64,000 bases of DNA from Mycolicibacterium agri (GTDB lineage Bacteria > Actinomycetota > Actinomycetes > Mycobacteriales > Mycobacteriaceae), in assembly GCF_002553505.1 (NCBI RefSeq), contig NZ_PDCP01000012.1:1-64000 (forward strand), written 5' to 3'. The translations under genes and the position numbers were made by a program. Positions 48,081-57,303 of the stretch are shown here, one piece after another. Position 1 is the first letter of the stretch. The number at the start of each line of letters is the position of its first letter. The notes under the pieces were generated by a model. That model searched no databases and was not told where the DNA came from. It worked only from the letters and a program-made list of their open reading frames with translations.

Positions 48081-48541
48081 TGACCGCGCTTCTGCTCCTG
48101 CGTGCGGTAGGCGCCTGCCATGTCGGCGACGTGCCGCGGTAGAGACCCGGACGCCACGTCGGCGAGGCTGGTTTCCTCGAGCACCGACCGCATGCTCGCG
48201 CGCAGCGCCCGCCAGACGTCGGTCAGCGCGGCGGTCGGGCCGGAATAGGGCAGGTCGCTGAGGGCGATATCGCGGACGCTCGCCAGCGGGCCGTCGATGC
48301 AGCGCAGCACGTCGGCGATGCTGATTTCGGCGGCCGGTCGGGCGAGTTCGTAGCCGCCCTCGCGGCCCCTTCGGCTGCGCACCAACCGGTCGGTGCGCAG
48401 GTCAGAGAGGATGTCGACGAGAAACTGCGGCGGAATGCCCTGCGCCTTGGCCAGGTCGTCGGTCTTGACGACCGCGCCCTCGTCGGCGGCCAGCTGGACC
48501 ATGGCCCTGACGGCGTACTCCGCCTTGGCCGACATCCGCAT
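48077..48541 (-). CDS. Rrf2-family transcriptional regulator
   Basis: A 154-residue Rrf2-type winged-helix protein beginning [18 protein letters not shown], with the recognition segment [34 protein letters not shown] compressed into the usual Rrf2 layout (cited here as [13 protein letters not shown] and [11 protein letters not shown]). Unlike IscR and NsrR it has only one cysteine (VLRCIDG), so it cannot bind an Fe–S cluster in the usual way; CymR-like protein or metabolite sensing is more likely. It is divergent from the nitrilase-family gene and may regulate it. Confidence 0.88.
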   Translation of the reverse strand: MRMSAKAEYAVRAMVQLAADEGAVVKTDDLAKAQGIPPQFLVDILSDLRTDRLVRSRRGREGGYELARPAAEISIADVLRCIDGPLASVRDIALSDLPYSGPTAALTDVWRALRASMRSVLEETSLADVASGSLPRHVADMAGAYRTQEQKRGH

Positions 48542-48601
48542 GCTGCGAATTCTGCCATTGCCACGTGTGCAAACCAGGCAGGCGTGGTTCACCATCGACT
48601 G

Positions 48602-49429
48602 ATGAGCATTCGCGTCGCTTGCGCCCAGATCCCGTTGTCGATCGGCGATACGGCCGGAAATCGCACCGCCGCCCGCATCGCCGTCGAGCAGGCCGCGCGC
48701 GACGGTGCGCAGCTCGTCGTGCTGCCCGAGCTGGCCTCGTCGGGGTACGTATTCGCCGACCGCGCGGAGTTGGCGACGCTGGCCGAGACCCGCGACGGAC
48801 CCGCCATCGCCGAGTGGGCGAATCTCGCCGAGGCGTTCGGTCTGACGATCGTCGCCGGCTTTCCCGAGGCGGCCGGTGACGCGATCTACAACAGCGCGGC
48901 CGTCGTCGACCCGACGGGTCTGCGCGGCGTGTACCGAAAGGCGCACCTGTGGGACAGCGAGAACGCCGTCTTCGACCGCGGCGACGACCTGCCGCTGGTG
49001 CTCGACACCGCGCACGGCCGCATCGGCGTCATGATCTGTTATGACATCGAGTTCCCGGAATGGGTTCGCGCCGCGGCACTTTCGGGTGCCGACCTGTTGT
49101 GCGCCCCGGTGAACTGGCCGCTGCTGCCCCGGCCGGAAGGCGAGCGACCCGCAGAGATGGTGCGCGCGCTGGCCGGCGCCGGGATGAACCGCATGCCGAT
49201 GGCCGTGTGCGACCGCGTCGGCGTCGAGCGTGATCAGGACTGGGTCGGCGGAAGCGTGATCATCGACGCCGACGGCTACCCGATGGCGATGGCCGAATTC
49301 GGCAAGGCGGATGTGATCGCCGCCGACGTCGACCTTGCCGAGTCGCGGGTCAAGCGCATCAACGCCCACAACGACGTGCACGCCGACCGCCGCGTCGACC
49401 TGTACCGGCGGACCGCGCTACTGGACTGA
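48602..49429 (+). CDS. Carbon–nitrogen hydrolase (nitrilase superfamily)
   Basis: A 275-residue amidohydrolase with the nitrilase-superfamily triad in place: E43 ([11 protein letters not shown]), K113 ([10 protein letters not shown]) and C146 ([13 protein letters not shown]). Such enzymes hydrolyse amides or N-carbamoyl compounds; the length and YRKAHLWD motif fit an aliphatic amidase or omega-amidase-like group. No signal peptide. The start is the ATG at 48602, four codon-widths past an earlier in-frame GTG-like extension without support. Its 3' end overlaps the convergent FMN-binding gene by 12 bases. Confidence 0.9.
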   Translation: MSIRVACAQIPLSIGDTAGNRTAARIAVEQAARDGAQLVVLPELASSGYVFADRAELATLAETRDGPAIAEWANLAEAFGLTIVAGFPEAAGDAIYNSAAVVDPTGLRGVYRKAHLWDSENAVFDRGDDLPLVLDTAHGRIGVMICYDIEFPEWVRAAALSGADLLCAPVNWPLLPRPEGERPAEMVRALAGAGMNRMPMAVCDRVGVERDQDWVGGSVIIDADGYPMAMAEFGKADVIAADVDLAESRVKRINAHNDVHADRRVDLYRRTALLD

Positions 49430-50077
49430 TCTCCGACCGTCGGTCAACGCCCGCACCGATCCCGGCACCGGGATGCCAGGACGCAGGTCGGGGGCCGGCA
49501 GCGGGTCGCCGTATGCCACCGTCATCGGCACCACGCCGGCCCACGCGTCGCCCGCGATGTCCTCGTCAGGGTCGTCGGGCCAACCGTCGCTGATCTTCAA
49601 CGACCAGTTGTCGGCCCCGATCGGCATGCGCAGCGGAAGCGTCGCGGCGAGTTCCTTGCGGGTGCTGGGGCGCAGTTCGGCGGTGCGGCCGGGGATGAAC
49701 ACGTCGGTCAACCGTTCCAGGTATGTCACCTTGTCGGCCTCCGGCACCCGTTCGAAGACGCCGAACACGACCGCGCTGTGGTAGTGGAACGACGACTCAA
49801 ACCCGCTGCGCGCGACCACGATTCCGTCCAGCGTTGTGACTGCGACGGCGGCCTGCGCGCCGGTTTCGAGCGCACGCATCCACGGTGACCCCGTCGAGCC
49901 GTGGATGACGAGTTCGTCGCCGAGCCTGGCGAATCCGGTCGGAAAGATCACCGGATGCCCGTCGCGAATCAGCGCCACGGTGGCCAGCGGTGTGCTGTCC
50001 AGCAGTGCGTCGAGCGCCGCACGCGATGTGCTCTGTTTCTCGTTGAGCCGGCTGACCCGGGTCGATGGCGTCGTCAT
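49418..50077 (-). CDS. Pyridoxamine-5'-phosphate-oxidase-fold flavin-binding protein
   Basis: A 219-residue split-barrel protein of the PNPOx-like superfamily (FMN, F420 or heme binders). The N-terminal half has PLATVALIRDGHPVIFPTGFARLGD and VIHGSTGSPWMRALETG, matching the family's cofactor barrel, and FHYHSAVVFGVFERV follows. The C-terminal segment IGADNWSLKISDGWPDD is typical of the group once annotated as nitroimidazole-resistance-like. The ATG at 50077 starts the conserved region. Cofactor and reaction are not certain. It follows the MFS gene by 22 bases on the same strand. Confidence 0.83.
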   Translation of the reverse strand: MTTPSTRVSRLNEKQSTSRAALDALLDSTPLATVALIRDGHPVIFPTGFARLGDELVIHGSTGSPWMRALETGAQAAVAVTTLDGIVVARSGFESSFHYHSAVVFGVFERVPEADKVTYLERLTDVFIPGRTAELRPSTRKELAATLPLRMPIGADNWSLKISDGWPDDPDEDIAGDAWAGVVPMTVAYGDPLPAPDLRPGIPVPGSVRALTDGRRSVQ

Positions 50078-50099
50078 CTCGCCGCGAGCGTATCGCGGG

Positions 50100-51338
50100 T
50101 CAGGGGTCCTGATGGTCCGGAACACCGTGGCGGCTCCTGCGGGCGGTGCGTGCCAGCAGGGCCGCCGCCAACAGTGCGGTGCCGCCGGCGATGAGGAATC
50201 CGGCCCGCGCACCCCATATTTCGCAGAGCCAGCCGACCAACGGGCCACCAAGCGGTGTCGAGCCGAGGAAGACCTGCCCGTGTAGGGCCATCATGCGGCC
50301 GTGCATTTCGGGCTCGCTGTTGAGCAGCAACACCGACCGCGCCAGCGTGTTGAAGATGATGTTGGTGACGCCGACGCCGAACATCACGCCGAGCGCCATC
50401 GCCAGCGTCGGGCTGAACGCCGCGACGACGTTGACTCCGCCGAACGCCAACGTCGTCAACAGCACCGACCAGGCCGTCGGGATGTGCACGCTAGCGCTGA
50501 CGAACGCTCCTACCAGCGCACCGAGCCCGATAGCGGAGGTCAGCCAGCCGTAGGTGGCCGCGTTGCCGTGGTAGAGCTCGGTGGCGGCCATCGGCAACAC
50601 GACGCGGAAGTTCTGGCCGAATATCGCCACCACGGCGACGAGGAACATGGTCGCCCGCAGCTGCGGTGAGCGCCACAGATAGCGCGCGCCCTCCCACACC
50701 TGCCCCTTCTTGCGGGGCACCCGCGGCGACGGTCGGAGTTGCTCGGCGTTGAGCACCGCAAGGCTGATCAGGACGGCGACGAACGAGGCGGCGTTGATGA
50801 GGAACGCCACCCCGACACCCGCCGTGGCGATCAACACTCCTGCGACGGCGGGGCCGACCAGTCGGCCCGCGTTGTTGACGCTCGACGCCAGCGCTTGAGC
50901 GTTGGCGTAGTCGGCGGGTTCGACCATCGATGCGATGAATGCTTGCCGCGCAGGCACATCGAGCACGGTGACCAGACCCAGGCCGAGCGCCAACAGCAAC
51001 ACCGACCACAACGTCACGACATCGAGAAGGGTGATGATCGCCAGTACCACGGCCAGCACGCCGCTGACCGCCTGGGTGGCCATGATGGTGCGGCGCCGGT
51101 CGAGGCGGTCGACGAGCAGGCCGCCGTACGGGCCGAGCACGAGCATCGGCACGAACTGGGCCGCGACCGATATGCCCAACGCCGCGCCGTTGTGGGTGAT
51201 CTGAAGGATCAACCAGTCCTGCGCGACCCGCTGGACCCAGGTCCCGATCACGCTGACGCAGTGGCCCGCAAGGAAGATCCGCAGGTTCGGTGAGTGGCGC
51301 AGCGACCGCAGAAGCCCGCCTCGGGGTTTGTCAGCCAC
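50100..51338 (-). CDS. MFS exporter, EntS-like (MFS_3)
   Basis: A 412-residue, 12-helix transporter of the enterobactin-exporter-like MFS_3 group: SPNLRIFLAGHCVSVIGTWVQ opens helix 1, GGLLVDRLDRRRTIM is the loop-2 signature, and DVPARQAFIASMV in helix 5 is characteristic. It starts at GTG 51338. Members export siderophores, drugs or small metabolites. The substrate is unknown here, and no siderophore synthesis gene is in the window. Upstream bases 51339–51496 hold no gene. Confidence 0.88.
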   Translation of the reverse strand: MADKPRGGLLRSLRHSPNLRIFLAGHCVSVIGTWVQRVAQDWLILQITHNGAALGISVAAQFVPMLVLGPYGGLLVDRLDRRRTIMATQAVSGVLAVVLAIITLLDVVTLWSVLLLALGLGLVTVLDVPARQAFIASMVEPADYANAQALASSVNNAGRLVGPAVAGVLIATAGVGVAFLINAASFVAVLISLAVLNAEQLRPSPRVPRKKGQVWEGARYLWRSPQLRATMFLVAVVAIFGQNFRVVLPMAATELYHGNAATYGWLTSAIGLGALVGAFVSASVHIPTAWSVLLTTLAFGGVNVVAAFSPTLAMALGVMFGVGVTNIIFNTLARSVLLLNSEPEMHGRMMALHGQVFLGSTPLGGPLVGWLCEIWGARAGFLIAGGTALLAAALLARTARRSRHGVPDHQDP

Positions 51339-51496
51339 GACTGTCAGTCACGAGGCGTCGCTCCTTCATTTTCGCGATTTCGGCGTGAAAAGTGTCGCTC
51401 AGCGATGCAGGTCGCGCCGAGTCGCCTCCTGCCGCGACCGGAACGGGGCCAATCCTGCAGAAACGCTTGACCGCCGCCGACGCCTAACTTACTGTT

Positions 51497-51520
51497 TGTA
51501 TCCAATATCCAGAATATTGG
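51497..51520 (+). promoter_or_regulatory. Shared regulatory element, copy 1 (amidohydrolase operon)
   Basis: TGTATCCAATATCCAGAATA (51497–51516) sits 62 bases before the amidohydrolase start and contains a palindrome with 7-base arms, CCAATAT (51502–51508) and ATATTGG (51514–51520). It matches the element before the second cupin gene at 15 of 20 positions and the one before the gamma-glutamyltransferase-like gene at 12 of 20. The patch is AT-rich within GC-rich flanks. Confidence 0.55.
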
Positions 51521-51578
51521 TTCTGGGATTACACATCTACACCCTTGGCGGATCTCTCCTGGAGAACGGAGGACGACC

Positions 51579-52349
51579 ATCAACACGCGGGTCTGGGATG
51601 CGTTTCTGACGGAGCAGGACAAGGCTCACCTTGCGGCCTCCGCGCCGACGCGGCGCCGGGGCTTCGGCAAGAAGCCAGCGGTGCTCAGCGTCGACAACTA
51701 TCGAAAGGCCTTGGGCGACAAGCCCGAACCGCTTCTCGAGTCGATCCGCACCTGGCCCGCGAGTACGGGCTTGGCCGGCTGGGAGGCCGCCGACCGGATC
51801 GCCGAACTGCTCACCATCGCGCGTGCCGCGGCCATCCCGGTCATCCACCTGACGGGGTTGGCCGAAGAAGAGTCGGGCATCCCGGCGTGGGCGGCGAAAC
51901 TCGGCGGACGGCACGGCCTGAACGGCCAGTCACCGGAGCAACTGGACCGGCACCGGCGCCGGTTCGACTTCATCGACCAGGCCGCGCCGCTGCCCGGCGA
52001 GGTGGTGTTGAAGAAGACGGCGCCGAGCGGCTTCTTCGGCACTCCCCTGCTTTCCCATCTCATCGCCGAAGGCATCGACACGCTGATCGTCTGCGGCGAA
52101 AGCGTCAGCGGCTGCATCCGGGCCACGGTCACCGACGGCTGCGCCTACCGACTGCACATGATTGTGGTCGAAGAGTGCGTCTACGACAGGCATGAGGCCT
52201 GCCGCGCGATCAACCTCTTCGACATCGACCAGAAATACGGCGACGTTTTGCCGCTGTCCGAGGTCATCGACTGGATCACCGGCTACTCGAACGACACGCT
52301 GCGATCGCAGGCCGACACGGCTCCGCAGCACGCTCAGTCGCCATCCTGA
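51579..52349 (+). CDS. Isochorismatase-fold amidohydrolase (N-carbamoylsarcosine-amidase-like), apparent ATC start
   Basis: A 256-residue cysteine hydrolase. The triad is D39 (LSVDNYR), K145 or K146 (EVVLKKTAPSGFFGTPL) and C179 (ESVSGCIRATVTDG), with the cis-peptide before it, as in N-carbamoylsarcosine amidase and related enzymes. The first ATG/GTG in frame is the GTG at 51681, but the 34 codons before it encode a sensible N-terminus (NTRVWDAFLTEQDKAHLA) and begin with ATC at 51579, which has GGAGG exactly six bases upstream. The start is therefore probably ATC, or an ATG altered by error. It leads the cluster with an ABC importer and probably releases ammonia from an imported amide or carbamoyl compound. 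Confidence 0.82.
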   Translation: MNTRVWDAFLTEQDKAHLAASAPTRRRGFGKKPAVLSVDNYRKALGDKPEPLLESIRTWPASTGLAGWEAADRIAELLTIARAAAIPVIHLTGLAEEESGIPAWAAKLGGRHGLNGQSPEQLDRHRRRFDFIDQAAPLPGEVVLKKTAPSGFFGTPLLSHLIAEGIDTLIVCGESVSGCIRATVTDGCAYRLHMIVVEECVYDRHEACRAINLFDIDQKYGDVLPLSEVIDWITGYSNDTLRSQADTAPQHAQSPS

Positions 52350-52406
52350 CCCTCACCTTCTGACTCCGCCCAATCTTCCACTCGCACAACAGATCAGGAG
52401 TTACCG

Positions 52407-53549
52407 ATGTCAGGTTTCCATCCTAAGCCGCAAGGCCTCATCGCTGGTCTGGCATCGGCGGCGATGCTGCTCGCGGCGTGCTCGGCGCCCGGCGGTGAGT
52501 CGGAGTCCAGTGGCGCCGCGGCCGACAAATGCACCGACAGCGCGGTGGTGCAACTACAGGACAAGCTCAAGGGTATGTCGGCCGCCGACCGCGAGAAGAC
52601 ACTCGTCGAGGAAGCCAAGAACACCAACGACGGCACCATCAACCTCTACACCGAGGTCAACGACCCCACCGTCATCACCGACCCCTTCGAAGAGAAGTAC
52701 TCCGATCTACATGTCAGCGTGTACCGCGCAGGCAGCGAGCAGATCCGGGAGCGGGTCCTGCAGGAGTCGCAGGCCAACTTCGCCGGCGCCGACATCGTCG
52801 AGTTGGATTCACTCGAGATGGCGATCCTGGACCAGAATCACCTGCTGGCCCCCGCCGACTCGCCGTTCCTCGACGGTTTGACCGAGAGCGCGAAGTTCGA
52901 GAACTTCACCGGCGACCGGCTCAGCTACATCGTGCCGGTGTGGAACACCACCATCATCCCCAACGATGCCGCGCCGAAATCGTTTGAGGATCTGAAGGAT
53001 CCGCGGTTCAAGGGCAAGCTCGCGCTGGAAGGCAGCGACGTGTTCTGGTTCGCGTCGATGGTCAACTACCTGCAGTCCCAGGGCATGACCAAGGACCAGG
53101 CCGTGCAGCTCTTCAAGGACATCGCCGCGAACTCCGCGATCACCGACGGCCACACCACCACCACTGACCTGGTGGTCGCAGGCCAGTACGGCATCGCGGC
53201 CAACAACTACATCCACCGGATCCGTGAACTGCAGGGCAAAGGTGCTCCGATTGAGTTCACCCCGGTGAAGGTGCCCGTCGTCGCCGAGGTGACCGGCATC
53301 TCGGTGCCGTGCGCGTCGGCCAACCCCGCGGGCGCACTCCTGTTGCAGGACTTCATCCTTGGCCCCGAGGGCCAGCAGGCGTTCATCGACGACGACCGCA
53401 CGCCGAGCAACGAGCAGATGGCCGAGTCGAGCTTCGGCGGCGTGAAGATCGAGCCCATCAAGACCGACGTCGAGGAGATCTCCGAACAGTACTCCGAGTG
53501 GTCGGATCTATGGCAGAGCGTCGTGCACGCTAGCGGCAACCAGGGATGA
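52407..53549 (+). CDS. ABC transporter substrate-binding lipoprotein
   Basis: A 380-residue periplasmic-type binding protein anchored by a lipobox, LLAAC with C25 as the lipidated residue. Between about 75 and 360 it follows the extracellular solute-binding fold used for Fe(III), polyamines, thiamine or phosphonates: INLYTEVNDPTVITDPFEEKY, FAGADIVELDSLEMAIL, VPVWNTTIIPNDAAPKSFEDL and PRFKGKLALEG. RBS AGGAG precedes the ATG. It is the first of a three-gene importer. The cargo is unknown; the neighbouring enzymes suggest an organic nitrogen compound rather than iron. Confidence 0.88.
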   Translation: MSGFHPKPQGLIAGLASAAMLLAACSAPGGESESSGAAADKCTDSAVVQLQDKLKGMSAADREKTLVEEAKNTNDGTINLYTEVNDPTVITDPFEEKYSDLHVSVYRAGSEQIRERVLQESQANFAGADIVELDSLEMAILDQNHLLAPADSPFLDGLTESAKFENFTGDRLSYIVPVWNTTIIPNDAAPKSFEDLKDPRFKGKLALEGSDVFWFASMVNYLQSQGMTKDQAVQLFKDIAANSAITDGHTTTTDLVVAGQYGIAANNYIHRIRELQGKGAPIEFTPVKVPVVAEVTGISVPCASANPAGALLLQDFILGPEGQQAFIDDDRTPSNEQMAESSFGGVKIEPIKTDVEEISEQYSEWSDLWQSVVHASGNQG

Positions 53550-55282
53550 CCCAGCTCCTCGAGACGCCGCCCGAACCCCGGGAGCAGCGGCTTGCTCCCG
53601 GGAGCGCGGGGCGCAGGCCGTGGGCCACCTGGATCATGGGCGGCGCGGTCATCGTCGTACTCGGATACCTGGTCATCTCGCCGCTGGTGTATCTGGTGTG
53701 GCGGGGCCTGACGACCGGCCAAGGTTTCGGCCTCGCCAACATCGCCGCCGCCTACAGCGTGCCCGGGACGCCCGAGATGCTGCTCAACTCGGTGCTTTTC
53801 GCCTCGGGCTCGGCCTTCGTCAGTTGCGTCACCGGCACCGCGCTGGCCTTCTTCTGCGTACGGTCCAACGCCCCGCTCAAGCCGTTGCTCTATGCCGCTT
53901 CGATCGTTCCGCTGATCGTTCCGGGCATTCTCTACACGATCTCGTGGGTCTACCTGATCGGCGGCAACGTCGGCGTGTTCCAGAAGATGTTCGCCAGCGT
54001 CGGGCTCGGCTTCCTGATCCCCGACGCGTTCTCGCTGCCCGGCATGATCATCATCGACGGGCTGCACCTGTCGCCGTTGGTGTTTCTACTGATGTACGCC
54101 GCGTTCCGGTCCACCGATCCGTCGCTCGAGGAATCGGCGATGATGAGCGGCGCCACGGTGCCGCAGACGGTGCGCCGCGTCACGCTGCCGCTGGTCCGGC
54201 CCGCGCTGCTGGGCGCGGTGCTGATCATGGTGGTGCGCGGGCTGGAGTCATTCGAGACGCCTGCCGTGCTCGGAATGCCCTCGGGCACCTGGGTGTTCAC
54301 GTCGCGGATCTATGACGCACTGCACACCTATCCGATCAAGTACGACGAGGCGTCGATCTACTCGTTGACCCTGCTGCTGATCACCGCGCTCGGCTTGCTT
54401 CTCGTGCAGTACATGAACCGCCGCGGCGAACGTTTTCAGACCGTGACCGGCAAGGGCTTTCGGCCGCGCACGTTGGACCTTGGCAAGTGGCGCTGGCCGG
54501 TGTCGATCGGGTTCATGTTCTACTTCCTGATCGCCGTCGTCGCACCGATGCTCATCCTGCTGTGGATGTCGCTGCTGCCCTTCTACCAGACGCCGGGCAT
54601 CGAACCGCTGCGTTCACTGACGTTCAGCAACTACGCCGAACTCTTCGAAGCCCGCGGTGTGACCGATTCGATAAAGAACTCGGTGATCCTGGCGCTGACG
54701 AGTGCCACGGCGGTCATGCTCTTCACGGCGATCATCTCGTGGATGGTGCTCAAGTCGAAGTTCAAGGGACGCAAGCTGCTTGACCTGCTAGCGAGCTTTC
54801 CGCTGGCGATGCCCGGCCTGGTGCTCGGCGTGGCGCTGATCTTCATCTACCTGCGCTCACCACTGCCTATCTACGGCACGCTGGTGATCCTGTTCATCGC
54901 CTACGTGACCCGCTACCTGCCCTACGGCATGCGGTACTCGGCGTCCTCGTTGGCCCAGGTCGGCGCCGAACTCGAGGAGTCGGCGAAGATGAGCGGCGCC
55001 ACATGGCGGGATACGTTCCGCCGCATCGTGTTACCGCTCATGGCGCCTGGCCTGGTCGCCGGCTGGATCTATGTCGTGGTGGTGTCGGTGCGGGAGCTGT
55101 CGAGCTCGATCCTGCTCTACTCGCAGAACACCCGCGTCATGTCGGTGACGATCTGGGAGTTCTGGCAGAACGGGCAGACCGGCGTGCTTGCCGCACTCGG
55201 GGTGTGCATGGTCGTCGTCCTGATGGCGCTGGTGGCGGTGGCCTACAAGCTCGGCGCCAAGATCGGCGTCCGGGAGGCGTAG
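53546..55282 (+). CDS. ABC transporter permease, two fused membrane domains
   Basis: A 578-residue permease formed by two tandem BPD_transp_1 domains (about 60–290 and 330–570), like FbpB and ThiP. Each half carries an EAA loop for contact with the ATPase: EESAMMSGATVPQTVRRVTL and EESAKMSGATWRDTFRRIVL. About 12 membrane helices are visible. The ATG overlaps the binding-protein stop by four bases (ATGA). Confidence 0.92.
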   Translation: MTQLLETPPEPREQRLAPGSAGRRPWATWIMGGAVIVVLGYLVISPLVYLVWRGLTTGQGFGLANIAAAYSVPGTPEMLLNSVLFASGSAFVSCVTGTALAFFCVRSNAPLKPLLYAASIVPLIVPGILYTISWVYLIGGNVGVFQKMFASVGLGFLIPDAFSLPGMIIIDGLHLSPLVFLLMYAAFRSTDPSLEESAMMSGATVPQTVRRVTLPLVRPALLGAVLIMVVRGLESFETPAVLGMPSGTWVFTSRIYDALHTYPIKYDEASIYSLTLLLITALGLLLVQYMNRRGERFQTVTGKGFRPRTLDLGKWRWPVSIGFMFYFLIAVVAPMLILLWMSLLPFYQTPGIEPLRSLTFSNYAELFEARGVTDSIKNSVILALTSATAVMLFTAIISWMVLKSKFKGRKLLDLLASFPLAMPGLVLGVALIFIYLRSPLPIYGTLVILFIAYVTRYLPYGMRYSASSLAQVGAELEESAKMSGATWRDTFRRIVLPLMAPGLVAGWIYVVVVSVRELSSSILLYSQNTRVMSVTIWEFWQNGQTGVLAALGVCMVVVLMALVAVAYKLGAKIGVREA

Positions 55283-55347
55283 CGCGCGATGCCAAAGACG
55301 ACGTTGCCACCAGTTCAGAACCGACGACCGCAGGCGGGTGGATAGGG

Positions 55348-56490
55348 ATGCTCGAAGTAACGGGTCTGTGCAAGGGATTTCGTGACGAGTCCCAGCAGGG
55401 CCGCGTCAACGCTGTCGATGAAGTGAGCTTCACCGTCAAGGAAGGCAGCTTTTTCACGATGCTCGGCCCGAGCGGCTGCGGCAAGACCACGACGCTGCGC
55501 TGCATCGCCGGCCTGGAGAAGCCTGACAAGGGCGACATCTCCGTCAACGGCAAGGTGTTGTTCTCGAGTTCCAAGGGCATCTCGGTGGCGGCGAACCTGC
55601 GCAACCTGGGCATGGTGTTCCAGAGTTACGCGATCTGGCCGCACATGAACGTCTACGACAACGTCGCCTTCCCGCTGTGTGTCGGGGCGCGCAGACGCAC
55701 CTCCAAGAGCGAGGTCAAGCGCCGCGTCGAGCGCGCCCTCGACGTCGTCGGGCTCGGGCATCTGGCAGGGCGGTACGCCACCAAGTTGTCGGGCGGCCAG
55801 CAGCAACGGCTGGCGCTGGCGCGCGCCCTGGTGATCGAGCCGGCGGTGCTGTTGCTCGACGAACCGTTGTCGAACCTCGACGCGAAACTGCGCGAGTCGC
55901 TGCGGTTCGAACTCAAACGCCTTCAGCGCGAGCAAGGCATCACGACGGTTTATGTGACACACGATCAGTCCGAAGCGCTGTCGATGTCGAACGAGATCGC
56001 CGTGATGTGCGAGGGTCGGATCAGCCAGATCGGCAATCCGTTCTCGGTGTATCTGGAGCCCGAGAACGACTTCGTCGCCGACTTCGTCGGCCTGACCAAC
56101 TTCCTCAAAGGGGTTGTCACACAACACTCGGGACGCGGCGGCACCGTCCGCACGGCCGACGCCACGCTCATCGTCGACAACATCGTCGATCTGACCGACG
56201 GCGACGAGTGTGTGGTATCGATCCGACCAGAGCAGATCCAGGTGATGGCCGACACCACCCCGAGCGGGCCCAACATGTTCACCGGGACGGTCGTCACACG
56301 GCTGTTCACCGGCGACTGCATGGACTACCAGATCCGCGTCGGAAACGACACGATCCGCTGCCGTACCCCGGCATCACAGCGGTACTCCACCGGCAAGCCG
56401 ATCACCCTGGCGTTGCCAGCGGAATACTGCATTGCGTTACGCCGCAACACGATTGGAGAAAGCTCAGAACGCACCGCCATCTCGACATGA
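55348..56490 (+). CDS. ABC transporter ATP-binding protein
   Basis: A 380-residue ATPase of the iron/polyamine (PotA/FbpC) type. Walker A is GPSGCGKTT, the signature LSGGQQQRLALARAL, Walker B LLLDEPLSNLDAKLR, and the H-loop YVTHDQSEAL. A C-terminal TOBE-like regulatory domain (about 280–370) follows. The ATG at 55348 comes 65 bases after the permease stop with a weak AGGG site. Its stop overlaps the ATG of a 17-codon frame that leads into the next gene. Confidence 0.93.
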   Translation: MLEVTGLCKGFRDESQQGRVNAVDEVSFTVKEGSFFTMLGPSGCGKTTTLRCIAGLEKPDKGDISVNGKVLFSSSKGISVAANLRNLGMVFQSYAIWPHMNVYDNVAFPLCVGARRRTSKSEVKRRVERALDVVGLGHLAGRYATKLSGGQQQRLALARALVIEPAVLLLDEPLSNLDAKLRESLRFELKRLQREQGITTVYVTHDQSEALSMSNEIAVMCEGRISQIGNPFSVYLEPENDFVADFVGLTNFLKGVVTQHSGRGGTVRTADATLIVDNIVDLTDGDECVVSIRPEQIQVMADTTPSGPNMFTGTVVTRLFTGDCMDYQIRVGNDTIRCRTPASQRYSTGKPITLALPAEYCIALRRNTIGESSERTAIST

Positions 56491-56536
56491 CCGAAGACAG
56501 ATCATCGAATACGACACCACGACAGAGGAACGGGAT

Positions 56537-57232
56537 ATGACCGAGCGACAGACCGAGGCTACCGAGGAAGTGGCCCACGACCACGGCCACCACAGTGATA
56601 ACGGCCACCAGCACGACCACGGCGGTCACAGCCACAGTCACGGCCACGGCCACGACGCCGACGGCGGAGACCCGAATTCGCCGCGCAGGCGCGGGAAACT
56701 GCACTACCACGAGGACGAGGTCCGGCCCCTGGCGGCGGGCAAGCTTCTGCACAAGCAACCGCACCTTGACCTGTACGCCGACAGCGATCGACGCCACCCC
56801 GCGCGCGACGTCGACCTGCCGCTGCGCACGATTCAGCTGCACATCTCCGAGCTCAAACCGGGCCAGGCGACACGGCTGCACAAGCACCACAACGAGGCCG
56901 CGATCTACATCATGAAGGGTAAGGGCCACAGCGAGGTGCAGGGCGAGGTCGTCCCCTGGGAGCAGGGCGATTTCATGTACATCCCGTCGATGCAGTGGCA
57001 CACCCACGTCAACTCCGGTGACGAGCCGGTGCTGTATCTGGGCATCACCAACAAGCGGATGCTGGACTGGCTCGGCCTGGACCGCAAGGTCGAGGCGGGC
57101 AAGCACGTGCCGATGGAAGAGGTGCAGAAGGAGATCGAGGCGAAGAGCTACTCGCCGTACTCCTACTACAGCATCAATCCCGAAGAGGGCGTCCGGTTCG
57201 GTCCGGAAGGTTTCATCACTCACAACGATTGA
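56537..57232 (+). CDS. Cupin-domain protein with His-rich N-terminus
   Basis: A 231-residue protein. Residues about 14–41 contain about a dozen histidines interspersed with Asp and Gly (HDHGHHSDNGHQHDHGGH is part of it), as in nickel or zinc storage segments of HypB and SlyD. A cupin barrel follows (about 95–200) with both metal motifs: RLHKHHNEAAIYIMKGKG and PSMQWHTHVN. It probably is an iron-dependent dioxygenase or isomerase with an attached metal reservoir. It is related in motif layout to the second cupin 1 kb downstream. The ATG has an AGAGGAACGG site. A strong terminator follows. Confidence 0.83.
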   Translation: MTERQTEATEEVAHDHGHHSDNGHQHDHGGHSHSHGHGHDADGGDPNSPRRRGKLHYHEDEVRPLAAGKLLHKQPHLDLYADSDRRHPARDVDLPLRTIQLHISELKPGQATRLHKHHNEAAIYIMKGKGHSEVQGEVVPWEQGDFMYIPSMQWHTHVNSGDEPVLYLGITNKRMLDWLGLDRKVEAGKHVPMEEVQKEIEAKSYSPYSYYSINPEEGVRFGPEGFITHND

Positions 57233-57260
57233 CCGCCGGTCGACGCGGTCCTCGGGACTG

Positions 57261-57303
57261 CTGGCCCCCACCGTTTCCCCCGCCCCTCGGCGGTGGGGGT
57301 CAG
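57261..57303 (+). terminator. Strong hairpin terminator after cupin gene
   Basis: CTGGCCCCCACCG (57261–57273) pairs along all 13 positions with CGGTGGGGGTCAG (57291–57303), with one G·U pair. The stem begins 29 bases after the His-rich cupin stop, so it closes the amidohydrolase–ABC–cupin operon. Confidence 0.75.

Noticed and set aside
48077..48541. Fe–S-cluster Rrf2 regulator (IscR/NsrR type)
   Set aside because: The protein has a single cysteine, so the three-cysteine cluster site is missing.
52407..56490. Ferric iron importer
   Set aside because: The protein family includes iron transporters, but the neighbours are catabolic enzymes and no siderophore or iron-box-like site was recognised. 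Cargo left open.
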